Shown: piece by piece, positions 50,732-60,991 of the stretch
Numbering within the stretch: the stretch's first letter is position 1
Layout: each line of letters begins with the position of its first letter
NCBI RefSeq assembly: GCF_001690595.1
Contig: NZ_LZHH01000109.1
Coordinates: 33,038 to 97,037, forward strand
Length of the DNA stretch: 64,000 bases
Direction: 5' to 3'
Source of the DNA: Gilliamella sp. Choc5-1
GTDB taxonomy: Bacteria; Pseudomonadota; Gammaproteobacteria; Enterobacterales; Orbaceae
The notes under the pieces: model-generated
The model's input: the letters and a program-made list of their open reading frames with translations, nothing else
Told to the model about the DNA's origin: nothing
The model's database searches: none
Program-made: the position numbers and the translations under genes

Positions 50732-52771
50732 TTAAAAAGAACGTGCAATTTTAACTATAACAACAATATCTGGCTTTTCTTTGCTTTCTGCTATTTCTTT
50801 AGGTAATATCGGTAATTGTTCATGCCAATGTCCCATAAAATATACATTTTTAAAAGTTGCAGAAAAATACTCTCTCAATGCTATAGAGAAAGAGTCGCCA
50901 ATAACCCATACTTTTTTATCAATAGGAGCTAATGAATTAATACAATCTTCATTATTTCCAAAAGATATATGTGTAAATCCGATGTAAGTACATTTAACAT
51001 CTTGAGGCGAATTAAAAGAAACTTCAAAATTATCATCATTATGAAATGTTAGATCTTTCTTTTTCAATCCGGCAATATCGGCAATGTCACCGTATTTACT
51101 ATTAATCAATGTAAATGTAACATCAATCGGAGGGATACCAAGCTCTTTTAAAAAAGCAGTGTAGGCAATATAAGCACCTTTAGAATTCCAATGTGAATCA
51201 GTACGATGATAAATAAAGTTTTCATTTATTTTAGCAGCAGCCAATAAATCAGGTTCTGAATCATAAATGGTTAAATTTTTATTTTTACGCAATTCAGCAA
51301 GAAAAAAATCAAGATATCTTACTTTAGATAAATGAATTTGATCAGGTAAATATTGTGGATAAATTCTAGCTTTATCTGCTCCAATCAATAAAACAACTTT
51401 AGTGCCATATTTAGCCGCTTCCTTAGTAATATTGCCAAAAATTTTAGTTGATGCTTTGAGTTGTTTTTCTGTTGGCCTTATTGATAAGGTTAATTTTCTA
51501 ATAATTTTTTCGTTTTTATCTCCTAAAAATAGAAAATCATCTTTTCCTTTAACCCAACGAAGAGAGTTGCCTCTATCAACATTAAATCTTTCGACAAATA
51601 TTTTATTTGCAAATTTTGTGTATTTTTGGGTTTCATAAAAAGAGAAAATAATTAACGTAGGAATAAGGTAATAACAACAAAATGAAAATCTAAAACTTTT
51701 TTTATTTTTTCGACATGGAGTCTCTATGAAAAAATAACTTAATAAAGTAAGAATAATTATTAATACCATAACGAATAAATAATCATTGAAATCAGTTAAT
51801 TCATCTATAATAAAATATTGTTTATATAAAGAAATAATTGGCCAATGCCATAAATAAAGAGAGTAGGATATCAATCCTATGAATACAAAAGGCCGATAAG
51901 ATAAAATTTTAAATAAAAGAGTCTCTTTATCAGAGAAAAATAAAATTAATGCAGCTCCAACAACAGGGATCACGGTTATAAAACTTGGGAAAAGAAAGTC
52001 ATTTGATATAAAAATAATTGAACAAATAATAATAATAAATCCAATTAACGAAAAGATATTTTTATAAAAAGAACTAGTTGCTAGATTATCAATCCAGTTT
52101 GATTTTGTATTATGGTCAGTAGATATAATACCGACAATAGAGCCAATTAACAGCTCACCAGCCCGACCAGTAAAGAGCGAATAGTAATTTTGGCGACTAA
52201 GATAATAATAATATGGTGAAATTTGTGATAAGCAAAATGATAAAAATGCAATAACACCTAAAATAAGTAATATTTTATTTTTATTAAATTTTATTTTCAG
52301 TAAAAAGAGTAAGACGAAAGGCAAAATGATATAGAATTGCTCTTCAACAGCTAAGCTCCATGTGTGGAGTATTGCCATATTGTCAGCAGATAGATCAAAA
52401 TAACCACCAGTATTTTTAGCAAAAAAAAGGTTTTCCGCAAAATAAGTTGTAGATTTAACACTTTTTAGAAATATTTCAAACTCATCAGGATACAGAATAA
52501 ACCATGCAAAAAATGTTGAAATAAATATCACTACAAAAAATACAGGTAAAATACGATTAATCCGTCGCTGATAAAAATTCTTGAACGTAAATTGATTTGT
52601 TTTCATTTCGGTGTAAATTGTTTTTGTAATCAGATATCCTGAAATAACAAAAAAAATGTCAACCCCAATAAATCCACCTGGAAGCCAAGAATTATTTAAA
52701 TGAAAAATGATGACAGATAAAACAGATAAAGCTCTTAGACCATCAATATCAGATCTATATTTAATGCTCAT
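50732..52771 (-). CDS. Acyltransferase-3 / SGNH-domain surface acetyltransferase
   Basis: 679 residues of OafA type: an N-terminal Acyltransferase_3 domain (about 1-355) with some ten membrane helices, starting KYRSDIDGLRALSVLSVIIFH with HTWSLAVEEQFYIILP near residue 130. A periplasmic SGNH-like domain (about 420-679) has KVWVIGDSFSIALREYFS with the GDS serine. Such proteins O-acetylate LPS O-antigen, peptidoglycan or exopolysaccharide. Substrate cannot be assigned, and no polysaccharide cluster adjoins it. More AT-rich than neighbours and flanked by repeats and an IS scrap, so it may be mobile. Confidence 0.88.
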   Translation of the reverse strand: MSIKYRSDIDGLRALSVLSVIIFHLNNSWLPGGFIGVDIFFVISGYLITKTIYTEMKTNQFTFKNFYQRRINRILPVFFVVIFISTFFAWFILYPDEFEIFLKSVKSTTYFAENLFFAKNTGGYFDLSADNMAILHTWSLAVEEQFYIILPFVLLFLLKIKFNKNKILLILGVIAFLSFCLSQISPYYYYLSRQNYYSLFTGRAGELLIGSIVGIISTDHNTKSNWIDNLATSSFYKNIFSLIGFIIIICSIIFISNDFLFPSFITVIPVVGAALILFFSDKETLLFKILSYRPFVFIGLISYSLYLWHWPIISLYKQYFIIDELTDFNDYLFVMVLIIILTLLSYFFIETPCRKNKKSFRFSFCCYYLIPTLIIFSFYETQKYTKFANKIFVERFNVDRGNSLRWVKGKDDFLFLGDKNEKIIRKLTLSIRPTEKQLKASTKIFGNITKEAAKYGTKVVLLIGADKARIYPQYLPDQIHLSKVRYLDFFLAELRKNKNLTIYDSEPDLLAAAKINENFIYHRTDSHWNSKGAYIAYTAFLKELGIPPIDVTFTLINSKYGDIADIAGLKKKDLTFHNDDNFEVSFNSPQDVKCTYIGFTHISFGNNEDCINSLAPIDKKVWVIGDSFSIALREYFSATFKNVYFMGHWHEQLPILPKEIAESKEKPDIVVIVKIARSF

Positions 52772-53384
52772 AAATTACTACCATGTTTAATGAAATGAAA
52801 ACGTATTTAAAATAATAAGTAAATTATTATTTTTTAGATAATCAATGTTAAATTACCGATAAAGGATTATTATTTAATTTTAAGCACTGAATCTTATATA
52901 GGTTTGATTTTAAAGTCAATGATGAGTCAATTACTGTAACTAAGATAACCTTAAGAATTTGATGACTATTACTACAAAACGAGAAAACTTACTAATAAAA
53001 CACTATCTGAACATATCGAAATTTATTACAATCGTCTACGACGTCATTCAGCCAATGGTTGGGTATTGCAAAGAATATGAACAACAATATTATTAAAACC
53101 ATAAAATGATAAAGATGATTGCTATCTAATATTTTGGAAAGGATGAAGGTTTTTTTAAAATTAACTCAAAAATCTATCTCATTTTTTAAATTTTAGATAA
53201 ATTTTTGATTTTTAGCAAGATAACTTACGGTATTGATCATCAAATAAAAGGCTTGATAAGGTGTATTTACAGGCCAAAGAATAGGGCTTAAGGAAGGCAA
53301 AATAAAGCACAAAACATTCATTTTAATTGTAGTGGCTCGTATTATTGTAAACATTGTAGCTGTTTCCTACCTCTAAACCCTCCA
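52772..53384. other. Non-coding stretch with IS debris
   Basis: About 610 AT-rich bases with no intact gene. Apart from the IS3-type scrap at 53000-53080, 53122-53144 carries CTATCTAATATTTTGG-AAGGAT, which recurs with one mismatch at 37395-37416 upstream of zntB. Minus-strand codons around 53220-53290 read as an open fragment without a start. Origin unclear. Confidence 0.4.
53000..53080 (+). mobile_element. IS3-family transposase C-terminal scrap
   Basis: 26 codons read TLSEHIEIYYNRLRRHSANG then WVLQRI and stop. The pattern of NRxRRHSAxGW is the C-terminus of an IS3-family integrase-core transposase (usually IENFYNRVRRHSANG). The rest of the element is gone. Confidence 0.7.
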
Positions 53385-53576
53385 TTAATATTTATTATTC
53401 AGCAATAATAAGTATTCATTCCATTTATATTCTCTAATTGGCATCGGATTGCTGTCTTTAAAATATAAAACTAAAGCTGGTTTAATACCATTCCAATTAT
53501 CTACAAACTCATATCTAATAAGATAACCATCCTTAATTAATCTTTTTGCTTTTGCATGATAATTAAAGTAACTCAT
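53385..53576 (-). CDS. Small protein, 63 residues, unknown
   Basis: Starts at an ATG at 53574-53576 (the longer frame runs through the tRNA-Cys gene and is not credible). Sequence begins MSYFNYHAKAKRLIKDGYLI and contains the PMPIREYKWNEYL block near the end. Basic/aromatic and likely globular, no signal or membrane segment. It resembles a conserved small gammaproteobacterial protein whose name I cannot place. It lies 90 bases downstream of tRNA-Cys on the same strand and could be read from the same promoter. Confidence 0.6.
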   Translation of the reverse strand: MSYFNYHAKAKRLIKDGYLIRYEFVDNWNGIKPALVLYFKDSNPMPIREYKWNEYLLLLNNKY

Positions 53577-53666
53577 AGTAAGCTCTGATAGGTTAAGTTT
53601 ATAAAATTGGAAAAAATGATTATAACTAAAATAATAAATAAAAATACTAATTAATTTTATAAGGAA

Positions 53667-53740
53667 TGGAGGCGCGTCCCGGAGTCGAACCGAGGTAGAC
53701 GGATTTGCAATCCGCAGCATGGCCACTCTGCCAACGCGCC
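53667..53740 (-). tRNA. tRNA-Cys (anticodon GCA)
   Basis: 74-base tRNA on the minus strand: acceptor GGCGCGT, anticodon stem CGGAT-TTGCAAA-TCCG with GCA, T-arm CGGTTCGACTCCGGG and encoded TCCA. Sequence is very close to E. coli cysT. Confidence 0.96.
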
Positions 53741-53767
53741 CTAAAGGTCTATCTAGATAGGCTGCAA

Positions 53768-53796
53768 ATATTAGCATTGGCCTGATTAGCCGTCAA
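53768..53796 (-). promoter_or_regulatory. Promoter of tRNA-Cys
   Basis: On the minus strand TTGACG, a 17-base spacer and TAATAT, ending about 28 bases before the tRNA start. A near-ideal sigma-70 promoter. Confidence 0.8.
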
Positions 53797-53954
53797 GATT
53801 AAATAGGTTATAATTACATCAATCACTTCATTTTTATTCTAATTTCTAATATTGTTTAGAAAAATGCCGAGCTGTAACCAATCATAGTTAAAATAATCAT
53901 CTAAAATTATAAAGTGTTTTTTAAGAAATTGCTTAATGTTTTGTTTTTTATTTT

Positions 53955-54300
53955 CAGGTATTTGGTAATTATGCAATATCTTAATTAAAAGCAAGCATCA
54001 CTCTTTTTATTTTTTAATCTCTAGACGGTATAGAATCCTGAATATTTTTTACAAAAAATATAACCTAAAAAGTGAACGATTATGTAAATTTCCTAGAGAT
54101 AGATTGTTTTCACCGAATTATGCTGTTTATTTTAGTGTTTTATTTGAAGTTGTGTTATTTGATGCTTTATGGGCTTTTTAAAGTGGGTAAATAAAATTTT
54201 AGCTATATTTGGTGCCGATATTATCTATCTTGTTAGACTAAAACAGTTGTTTTAGGGGATAGCTAAATTAATTACAATTATTGTTTTTTTATGATATCAA
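53955..54300 (+). repeat. Dispersed intergenic repeat, copy C
   Basis: Core from about 54024: AGACGGTATAGAATCCTGAA then TATTTTTTACAAAAAATATAACC, with a perfect TATTTTTT/AAAAAATA inner hairpin. Upstream ATCACTCTTTTTATTTTTTAA resembles D. Downstream blocks TTTTAGTGTTTTAT, GTTATTTGATG and the TTTTTATGATATCA end resemble D. It reaches the 3' end of the EamA gene. Boundaries approximate. Confidence 0.65.
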
Positions 54301-54304
54301 TGGT

Positions 54305-55195
54305 TTATCTTTTATTGGTGATACTTGATAGGGTGATAAAAATAAAACATATAAGAATCAATATAATGCCAAGCCATCGAACTAAAGATATTTGTTCGCC
54401 AATAATTAGCATCGCTAATATGCCTGCAATAACAGGCTCTAATAAGCTGATTGTTATAGCCGAGCTAGCCGATATTTTAGATAAACCATAGCCATAACAT
54501 AAATACCCCATAAACATGGGGATTAATGCCATATAAATACAAACAACAATATTGGTTAGTGAGTCAAATAATGCAGCTCCTGTAAGCAGCATAACCGGTA
54601 TGAGTAGGATGCCACCGCATCCAAACGTTGCCCCCATGGCCGATTTTGTTGATATGCCTTTTAACATTAATTGACGAGCTGACCATGAATATAAGGCATA
54701 GGTAAATCCAGCAATTAATCCTAATAAAATACCTATAGTGGTGTGTTCATATTGCGTTGCGGTGGAATTATCTTTTGAAAAGGCAAGTAAAATTATCCCC
54801 AAAATACCCAAGGCTGCTCCTATTACCCATTGTTTAGTTAGGCAAAAATCACGACTAATATATTCAATGAGCGCCGAAAGGATCGGGGCAGATCCAATAG
54901 AAACCACCGTTCCAATGGTTACACCTGATAATTGCATAGAGCTATAAAAAGCTAAAGGGTAAAGCATAACAGCAATAGCACCAACAGTAAGTAAGTGACC
55001 ATGCTTGATTAATAAATGGCGCTCTTTGATTATTTTAGATATCGCCAATGTGCATTGTAAAATGCCACCAATGCCCATTGCTAACGAGCCAATAAGTAAA
55101 GGTGAAAGCGAGGGCGCAAATGTAGCAGCTGTGCCCGTTGTTCCCCATAAAATTGATGCCAATGTAACGGTTAAAATACCCAAAGATTTATTCAT
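54305..55195 (-). CDS. EamA-family (DMT) transporter
   Basis: 296 residues with ten predicted transmembrane helices in two EamA halves: SLGILTVTLASILWGTTGTAATFAP at the start, and ASSAITISLLEPVIAGILAMLIIGEQIS in the second half, the conserved last-loop motif. Inner-membrane drug/metabolite exporter, substrate unknown. The gap to yicC is about 12 bases, same strand, so they may be co-transcribed. Its 3' end is next to repeat copy C. Confidence 0.88.
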   Translation of the reverse strand: MNKSLGILTVTLASILWGTTGTAATFAPSLSPLLIGSLAMGIGGILQCTLAISKIIKERHLLIKHGHLLTVGAIAVMLYPLAFYSSMQLSGVTIGTVVSIGSAPILSALIEYISRDFCLTKQWVIGAALGILGIILLAFSKDNSTATQYEHTTIGILLGLIAGFTYALYSWSARQLMLKGISTKSAMGATFGCGGILLIPVMLLTGAALFDSLTNIVVCIYMALIPMFMGYLCYGYGLSKISASSAITISLLEPVIAGILAMLIIGEQISLVRWLGIILILICFIFITLSSITNKR

Positions 55196-55206
55196 GAATC
55201 AAATCA

Positions 55207-56073
55207 TTACTCAATGTTTTGTACTTGCTCTCTGATTTGTTCAATAAGCACTTTGAGTTCAATCGCACTAGCTGTCACATCAGCATTAATTGATTTAGAT
55301 GCAATAGTGTTAGATTCTCGATTAAATTCTTGCATCATAAAATCAAGTCTGCGCCCGATAGCTTCGTTTTTCTTTAAAATAGAATAGGTTTCTTTAACAT
55401 GTGTCATTAAACGATCAAGTTCTTCAGCAACATCAATACGTTGTGCAAGCATAACAATTTCTTGTTCAAAACGAGAATTATCAAGTTCAATATTGGCTTC
55501 TTCTAATTTACTTTTTAGCCTCTCTTTTTGCCATTCAAGAATTTCTGGCATCCATTGACGGATTTTGTCAACTTCTGCTGTAATTGCTTCTAATCGTTTG
55601 ATAATAAGATCACAAAGTGCTTTACCTTCGCGTTCACGCACCGTAATAAATTCATCAATTGCAGTATCAAGTAGCGCTAAAATTTCTTGCGAAATGGTAT
55701 CTAAGTTTTGCTCTTTTGCCGACATTACACCCGGCCAGCGCAATACATCAATAGGGTTAATTTGCGCTGAGTCATGCTCGGTTTGCACCCAACTTGCCGC
55801 ATTAAGTATTTGTTTAGCTAGTTCTTTATTTAATGAAAGCTCTTGATGTTGTGCTGATGGATCTAATTCAAAGCGTAAATTACATTCGATCTTTCCACGA
55901 GTTAGGCGGTTTCGTAATCTTTCACGAATGATAGGTTCAAGTGAACGAAATTGCTCAGGCAAACGAATATATGTTTCTAAGTAGCGTTGGTTAACTGAGC
56001 GTAATTCCCAAGAAGCAGTCCCCCATGGTTGGTTTAGCTCTTTTCTTGCATAAGCAGTCATACTTGAAATCAT
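55207..56073 (-). CDS. yicC: YicC endoribonuclease-family protein
   Basis: 288 residues (E. coli YicC 287). Starts MISSMTAYARKE, with SWELRSVNQRYLETYIRLPEQ, then a long coiled-coil middle and the C-terminal GRRLDFMMQEFNRESNTIASKS signature. YicC proteins are endoribonucleases that affect stability of small RNAs such as RyhB. Divergent from rph with about 155 bases between, as in E. coli. Confidence 0.95.
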   Translation of the reverse strand: MISSMTAYARKELNQPWGTASWELRSVNQRYLETYIRLPEQFRSLEPIIRERLRNRLTRGKIECNLRFELDPSAQHQELSLNKELAKQILNAASWVQTEHDSAQINPIDVLRWPGVMSAKEQNLDTISQEILALLDTAIDEFITVREREGKALCDLIIKRLEAITAEVDKIRQWMPEILEWQKERLKSKLEEANIELDNSRFEQEIVMLAQRIDVAEELDRLMTHVKETYSILKKNEAIGRRLDFMMQEFNRESNTIASKSINADVTASAIELKVLIEQIREQVQNIE

Positions 56074-56230
56074 AATAACATCCTAAAATTGTAAAAAACT
56101 TGCTGGGCATTGTATCATAAATTCTGTATAATGCGCTCTTAGCTTAGGCTAAACATCGACTTATCTTGTTGATGTCCTCCTAAATGATTAACTCAAAACT
56201 AATTTTAAACAGAAACTGTTGGAGAAATGC

Positions 56231-56947
56231 ATGCGCCCTTCTGGTCGATCTGCGGAACAAGTCCGCCCAATAAAAATAACCCGTCATTATACTAAGCATG
56301 CAGAAGGTTCTGTATTAGTTGAATTTGGTGAAACCAAAGTGCTTTGTAATGCTACTGTTGACGAAGGTGTTCCTCGTTTTTTAAAAGGGCAAGGCCAAGG
56401 GTGGGTAACTGCTGAATATGGCATGTTACCTCGTGCAACCAATTCAAGAACACAACGTGAAGCTACTAAAGGTAAACAAACAGGCCGAACAATGGAAATT
56501 CAACGCCTAATTGCTCGCTCATTACGAGCAATGATTGACTTAAAGCTGTTAGGCGAACATACCATTACACTTGATTGCGATGTTATTCAAGCCGATGGTG
56601 GTACTCGAACGGCCTCAATTACTGGTGCTTGTGTTGCTTTAAATGATGCTATTAACCAAATGTTAGCCAATGGAAAAATCAAACAAAACCCAATTAAATC
56701 ACTAGTTGCGGCTGTTTCTGTTGGTATTGTTGAAGGTGAAGCGCTTTGTGATCTGGAATATATAGAAGATTCAAATGCCGAAACCGATATGAATGTTATC
56801 ATGACCGATGATGGGCGAATCATTGAAATACAAGGCACAGCAGAAGGCGAGCCATTTAGTCATGAAGAGTTATTAAAATTGTTAGCATTAGCAAAAAATG
56901 GAATAGCAACCATTATTGATGCTCAAAAACAGGCCTTAAAAGATTAA
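56231..56947 (+). CDS. rph: RNase PH
   Basis: Phosphorolytic 3'-5' exoribonuclease that trims tRNA 3' ends. An open frame begins at a TTG at 56219, but GGAGAA at 56221-56226 fits the ATG at 56231, giving 238 residues as in E. coli Rph. Motifs: [37 protein letters not shown] with catalytic residues, and [21 protein letters not shown]. The C-terminus is complete, unlike the rph-1 frameshift of E. coli K-12. pyrE follows 13 bases later. Confidence 0.97.
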   Translation: MRPSGRSAEQVRPIKITRHYTKHAEGSVLVEFGETKVLCNATVDEGVPRFLKGQGQGWVTAEYGMLPRATNSRTQREATKGKQTGRTMEIQRLIARSLRAMIDLKLLGEHTITLDCDVIQADGGTRTASITGACVALNDAINQMLANGKIKQNPIKSLVAAVSVGIVEGEALCDLEYIEDSNAETDMNVIMTDDGRIIEIQGTAEGEPFSHEELLKLLALAKNGIATIIDAQKQALKD

Positions 56948-56960
56948 TTGGAGAAAATCA

Positions 56961-57608
56961 ATGAAATCATACAAAAGTGAATTTATTGAATTTGCATTAA
57001 ATAGACAAGCCTTAAAATTTGGCGAATTCACGTTAAAATCAGGTAGAAAAAGCCCTTACTTCTTTAATGCTGGTTTATTTAATACCGGAAAAGATCTTGC
57101 ATTGTTAGGCCGTTTTTATGCTGCCGCATTAATGGATGCTCATTTAGAGTATGATGTGATTTTTGGTCCTGCTTATAAAGGTATTCCAATCGTTTCATCA
57201 ACCGTGGTCGCCCTTTCTGAACACCATAATGTTGATGTGCCTTATTGCTTTAATCGCAAAGAAGCCAAAGATCATGGGGAAGGTGGTAACTTAGTTGGTA
57301 GCTCTATTTATGAACAGCGCGTCATGTTAGTTGATGATGTAATTACCGCTGGTACCGCAATTCGTGAATCTATGCGGATCTTAGAAGACAATAAATCTAA
57401 ACTTGCAGGCGTATTAATCTGCCTTGATCGTCAAGAAAAAGGTCGTGGTGAACTTTCAGCCATTCAAGAAATTAAACAAACTTATCATTGTGATGTTATT
57501 TCAATTATTACATTAGATGATTTGATCCAATACCTTTACAAAGATCCTGCTCGCAAAGATCAAGTGGGGCTTGTTGAAGCATATCGTAATGAGTATGGAA
57601 TAAAATAA
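56961..57608 (+). CDS. pyrE: Orotate phosphoribosyltransferase
   Basis: Adds ribose 5-phosphate from PRPP to orotate, making OMP in de novo pyrimidine synthesis. 215 residues; PRPP motif [16 protein letters not shown] near 122-137 and the flexible loop [17 protein letters not shown] near 99. Co-transcribed with rph as in E. coli, where pyrE expression is coupled to translation upstream. No leader attenuator was noted between the two. A strong hairpin follows. Confidence 0.97.
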   Translation: MKSYKSEFIEFALNRQALKFGEFTLKSGRKSPYFFNAGLFNTGKDLALLGRFYAAALMDAHLEYDVIFGPAYKGIPIVSSTVVALSEHHNVDVPYCFNRKEAKDHGEGGNLVGSSIYEQRVMLVDDVITAGTAIRESMRILEDNKSKLAGVLICLDRQEKGRGELSAIQEIKQTYHCDVISIITLDDLIQYLYKDPARKDQVGLVEAYRNEYGIK

Positions 57609-57641
57609 GCCATCTACTTTTTTGCTTGTATACTTCAACTC

Positions 57642-57668
57642 AAAAAAGCATCGAAAGGTGCTTTTTTA
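57642..57668 (+). terminator. Terminator after rph-pyrE
   Basis: AAAAAAGCATC / GGTGCTTTTTT stem with a GAAA tetraloop and T-run. Confidence 0.88.
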
Positions 57669-57892
57669 TTTTAAGATATAACTTGTTTTGATGTTTTATA
57701 TTCAGGCTTTATCTTTGTCAAAAAGTTTTAGAAAAATATAACATTTCAGTAAAAAAATTTTATTTAAGTTGATAAAAATTAACTTATCTATATGAAAAAG
57801 CCCAGTTGTTTACACTTCATACTTAAAATAATTCTAAAGTAGTGATCAAAACAAAAATAATTGCAAATGATAAAAGTATTGGTAACGTCTCA

Positions 57893-59005
57893 TTATTGTT
57901 TGATTATCATATCGTCACGGTGAACAGCAACGTGACCATATTCATAGCCAATAATTTGACTAATTTCTTGAGAATGATGTCCAGCAATTTGCCTTAAAGC
58001 ATCACTGTTATAGCGACTGACACCGCGTGCAATGCGTTTGCCAACTTTATCGCAAATATCAATTACTTCACCACGAGAAAAATCTTTTTCTACATTGATA
58101 ATTCCTTTAGGTAACAGCGAACTACCATTATTTAATATTGCATTAACTGCACCATCATCTAAGCGCACTATGCCTGCTTTGGGTGCACCAAAAAGCCAGT
58201 GTTTTCGATGCTCTAGTGGGGTTTTTTGTGGTATAAATCGTGTACCGACAGATTGATTATTGATAATATCAATAATGACGTTGACTTTGTTTCCTGCGGC
58301 AATTATGACTTCAATACCAGCACTACCGGCAACTTCAGCGGCTTGTAGTTTTGTGCCCATGCCACCTGTACCTAGCCCTGAAACACTATCACCTGCGATG
58401 CTTCGTAAATTATCATCAATATGATCAATTGTATGAATTAGTTTGGCACTTTTATCAGATCTTGGATCTGCTGTATATAGTCCTTCAATATCGGTTAATA
58501 AAATCAGTTTATCAGCTTCAGCTAAGATGGCAGCTAGTGCTGACAAGTTATCATTATCGCCAACTTTAATTTCTGCCGTTGCAACCGCGTCATTTTCATT
58601 GATGACAGGAACGATATGATTATCTAACATTGCTTTTAGTGCATCTTGTGCATTTAAAAATCGTTCGCGATCTTCCAAATCAGCTCGAGTAAGTAACATT
58701 TGACCGATATAAATCTTATAGATGGAAAATAGCTGTTCCCAAAGTTGTATTAATTTGCTTTGTCCAACAGAGGCAAGTAATTGTTTGGATGCAACGGTAT
58801 TAGGTAGAGTGGGGTAGTTAAGATATTCGCGACCTGCTGCAATTGCACCTGATGTAACAATAATAATTTTATGTCCATCTTGATGTAAAAGTGCGCATTG
58901 TTGAATAATTTTAATTATTTGTGCTTTATCTAATTGCTTAGAGCCACCAGTAAGCACACTAGTACCTAATTTAACAACAATTGTTTGTTGTTTTTTGTTG
59001 CTCAT
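57893..59005 (-). CDS. proB: Glutamate 5-kinase
   Basis: First step of proline synthesis: phosphorylates glutamate. 370 residues with the amino-acid kinase domain ([16 protein letters not shown] near residues 10-24, [21 protein letters not shown] near 133, [13 protein letters not shown] near 215) and a C-terminal PUA domain (about 275-370). It follows frsA by about 27 bases in a gpt-frsA-proB series. proA, normally next to it, is not in the window; proC is at the other end. Confidence 0.96.
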   Translation of the reverse strand: MSNKKQQTIVVKLGTSVLTGGSKQLDKAQIIKIIQQCALLHQDGHKIIIVTSGAIAAGREYLNYPTLPNTVASKQLLASVGQSKLIQLWEQLFSIYKIYIGQMLLTRADLEDRERFLNAQDALKAMLDNHIVPVINENDAVATAEIKVGDNDNLSALAAILAEADKLILLTDIEGLYTADPRSDKSAKLIHTIDHIDDNLRSIAGDSVSGLGTGGMGTKLQAAEVAGSAGIEVIIAAGNKVNVIIDIINNQSVGTRFIPQKTPLEHRKHWLFGAPKAGIVRLDDGAVNAILNNGSSLLPKGIINVEKDFSRGEVIDICDKVGKRIARGVSRYNSDALRQIAGHHSQEISQIIGYEYGHVAVHRDDMIIKQ

Positions 59006-59032
59006 AATATTACTCTTTTGTTTAAACGTGAA

Positions 59033-60289
59033 TTATAGAACTGACTCCATCCATTTTACTGATTGTGTTAACGCTTGATGCAAGCTTTTCTGTAATTGTT
59101 TTTTAGGAACAGTTACTACTTTGTTTTGTTTCGTTGAATGAATCAATTTTGCTTCGCAAAGGTTACTGAGTTTATCATCTTCAAAAATAATATTCATAAC
59201 AGGAACTTGGCAAGCATGAGTTAAAAGCCCTTGATTTTTTAGTGAAAAGTAGTTCAATTCAGCGGCTAATTGTTGGTTGGATATTGATGGTAATCCTAAA
59301 CGACTAGCTAGCATATCTTTGTAACTATTAGGTAGATTTTTTTGTAACGCTTTATCAACAAAAATTTGGTGGATGAGTGGAGTAAAATTAAATAACCCTT
59401 TTATTTTATTGGGCATTAAATAAGCTAAACGTGTTGCAATGTGTGAACCAAACCGAAATCCTGCAACAATAATACGATTATTATCAACCCAAGGAATGGA
59501 TGGAAGTTGTTCTATTATAGCTTGATGAATTTGGCTACTATTTTGTGATAAAGCAAAGTTACGGCTATAACCAACAGTGGGCAGATCAACCGTTAGCATA
59601 GCAAACCCATTAGGTGCTAAAAATTCACTAAAATAACGGTAATAATCAATTTGTAAATTACCTAATGCGTTACAAATTAGCACAACAGGACAAGTCCTTT
59701 CCGTCTTTGGTAAATGTAACATTGTCTTAACATTACGGTTATCAACTTTAAATTCAAGTTCTTTAATCAAAAAAGGGGAAAAGTTAATTGCTTTTGCATA
59801 AGTTTGGTAAGCACAAGTTTGGGCGTGCATTGCAAGTTCGTCAGTTTTAAAATGTGGATAGCTAGCAATACTTGATAATTCACTGGCAATAAGATAATAA
59901 TTGAGTAAATTATTTTTATCTTCACCGGTAAGATTCGTTTTATCAATCGATTCAGCTTTAGCTTGCCATGCTGCTGCTTGATTTAAAAACTCATAAACCC
60001 AGTTACCAGATTGGTAACCAACGACGGTATCTAACCATTTATCATTGGTGTGTAGTTTAGTTGAAGCGGCAATTTTTGCTAAAACCGCTTCAGCTTCTAA
60101 TTTTGGTAATCCTCGCCAATGCCATAAAACCGCATTAATAATTCGATACCATCTTGAGTCAATCTCACCGTCTAAGGCGCTAATGCTACTACCATCACCA
60201 CTATCGATACGATTAATAAGCGTTGATGTTTCTGGGCAATCAAATTGTGGTTTAAATATTTGTGCTGTTAGATTTTCGATAGCTACCAT
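59033..60289 (-). CDS. frsA: FrsA/YafA alpha/beta hydrolase-like protein
   Basis: 418 residues (E. coli FrsA 414). N-terminal FrsA-specific region with FKPQFDCPETSTLINRI and the GNWVYEFLNQAAAWQ block; then an alpha/beta-hydrolase fold with FLAPNGFAMLTVDLPTVGYS. The nucleophile elbow equivalent is VAGFRFGSHIATRLAYL, with GFRFG instead of GxSxG, a known feature of FrsA. FrsA binds unphosphorylated IIA-Glc in enterics and influences the switch between fermentation and respiration. Same gene order as E. coli. Confidence 0.93.
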   Translation of the reverse strand: MVAIENLTAQIFKPQFDCPETSTLINRIDSGDGSSISALDGEIDSRWYRIINAVLWHWRGLPKLEAEAVLAKIAASTKLHTNDKWLDTVVGYQSGNWVYEFLNQAAAWQAKAESIDKTNLTGEDKNNLLNYYLIASELSSIASYPHFKTDELAMHAQTCAYQTYAKAINFSPFLIKELEFKVDNRNVKTMLHLPKTERTCPVVLICNALGNLQIDYYRYFSEFLAPNGFAMLTVDLPTVGYSRNFALSQNSSQIHQAIIEQLPSIPWVDNNRIIVAGFRFGSHIATRLAYLMPNKIKGLFNFTPLIHQIFVDKALQKNLPNSYKDMLASRLGLPSISNQQLAAELNYFSLKNQGLLTHACQVPVMNIIFEDDKLSNLCEAKLIHSTKQNKVVTVPKKQLQKSLHQALTQSVKWMESVL

Positions 60290-60309
60290 AACGAATTTAA
60301 TTTTCTTGA

Positions 60310-60843
60310 TTATTTGTTATCGCAAATCGGTTTAACAAACATGACACCGGTATCCCAAGGCTGTTCTATCCAAGTATCTTGCTCAATATCAATCACATAA
60401 TCATCAACAAGGGGCTTACCAGCTGGTTTTGCAAAAATAGTGACAAAATGAGCTTTTGGGTACATTTCGCGAATTGTGTGAGCGGTGTTACCTGTATCAA
60501 CTAAATCATCAACCACGATAAAGCCTTCTCCATCACCTTTGGCTTGTTTTAATATTAGCTTTTCACGTTGGTGATCATGATCATAGCTTGAAATACAAAC
60601 CGTATCGACATAGCGAATACTTAATTCTCGCGCTAAAATAGCAGCTGGAACAAGCCCGCCACGGCTAACGGCAATAATGCCTTTCCATTGGTTTGCAGGT
60701 AATAAACGCTCTGAAAGTTGACGACCGTAGGATTGTAACATTTCCCAGGTGACGTTGAATTTTTTCTTTTCAGCAATAAGTTCTGCTTTTTGTTGTTTTT
60801 TTGCTTTAATTTCTTCTTCTGTTAATGTTTGTTCTATTGACAT
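60310..60843 (-). CDS. gpt: Xanthine-guanine phosphoribosyltransferase
   Basis: Purine salvage enzyme. The catalytic part matches E. coli Gpt (152 residues): [38 protein letters not shown] and the PRPP loop [19 protein letters not shown]. It is 177 residues because of about 25 extra N-terminal residues, charged and Lys/Glu-rich ([18 protein letters not shown]). An in-frame alternative start is not obvious, so the extension seems genuine. Divergent from pepD. Confidence 0.95.
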   Translation of the reverse strand: MSIEQTLTEEEIKAKKQQKAELIAEKKKFNVTWEMLQSYGRQLSERLLPANQWKGIIAVSRGGLVPAAILARELSIRYVDTVCISSYDHDHQREKLILKQAKGDGEGFIVVDDLVDTGNTAHTIREMYPKAHFVTIFAKPAGKPLVDDYVIDIEQDTWIEQPWDTGVMFVKPICDNK

Positions 60844-60991
60844 GAGTAACCTGCAATTTTAATCGGATATACGAATATAATAAATTAATATTAATGGACT
60901 AAAAATAAATGTAAAATTGCACCTTATTATAGAGTGGTTAGATAAAAAAAACCACTCAAATTTATTACTTACTTAATATTGGGGTTATATT

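Noticed and set aside
53577..53777. Upstream part of the minus-strand ORF ending at 53385
   Set aside because: It overlaps tRNA-Cys and its promoter; only the part from the ATG at 53576 is credible.
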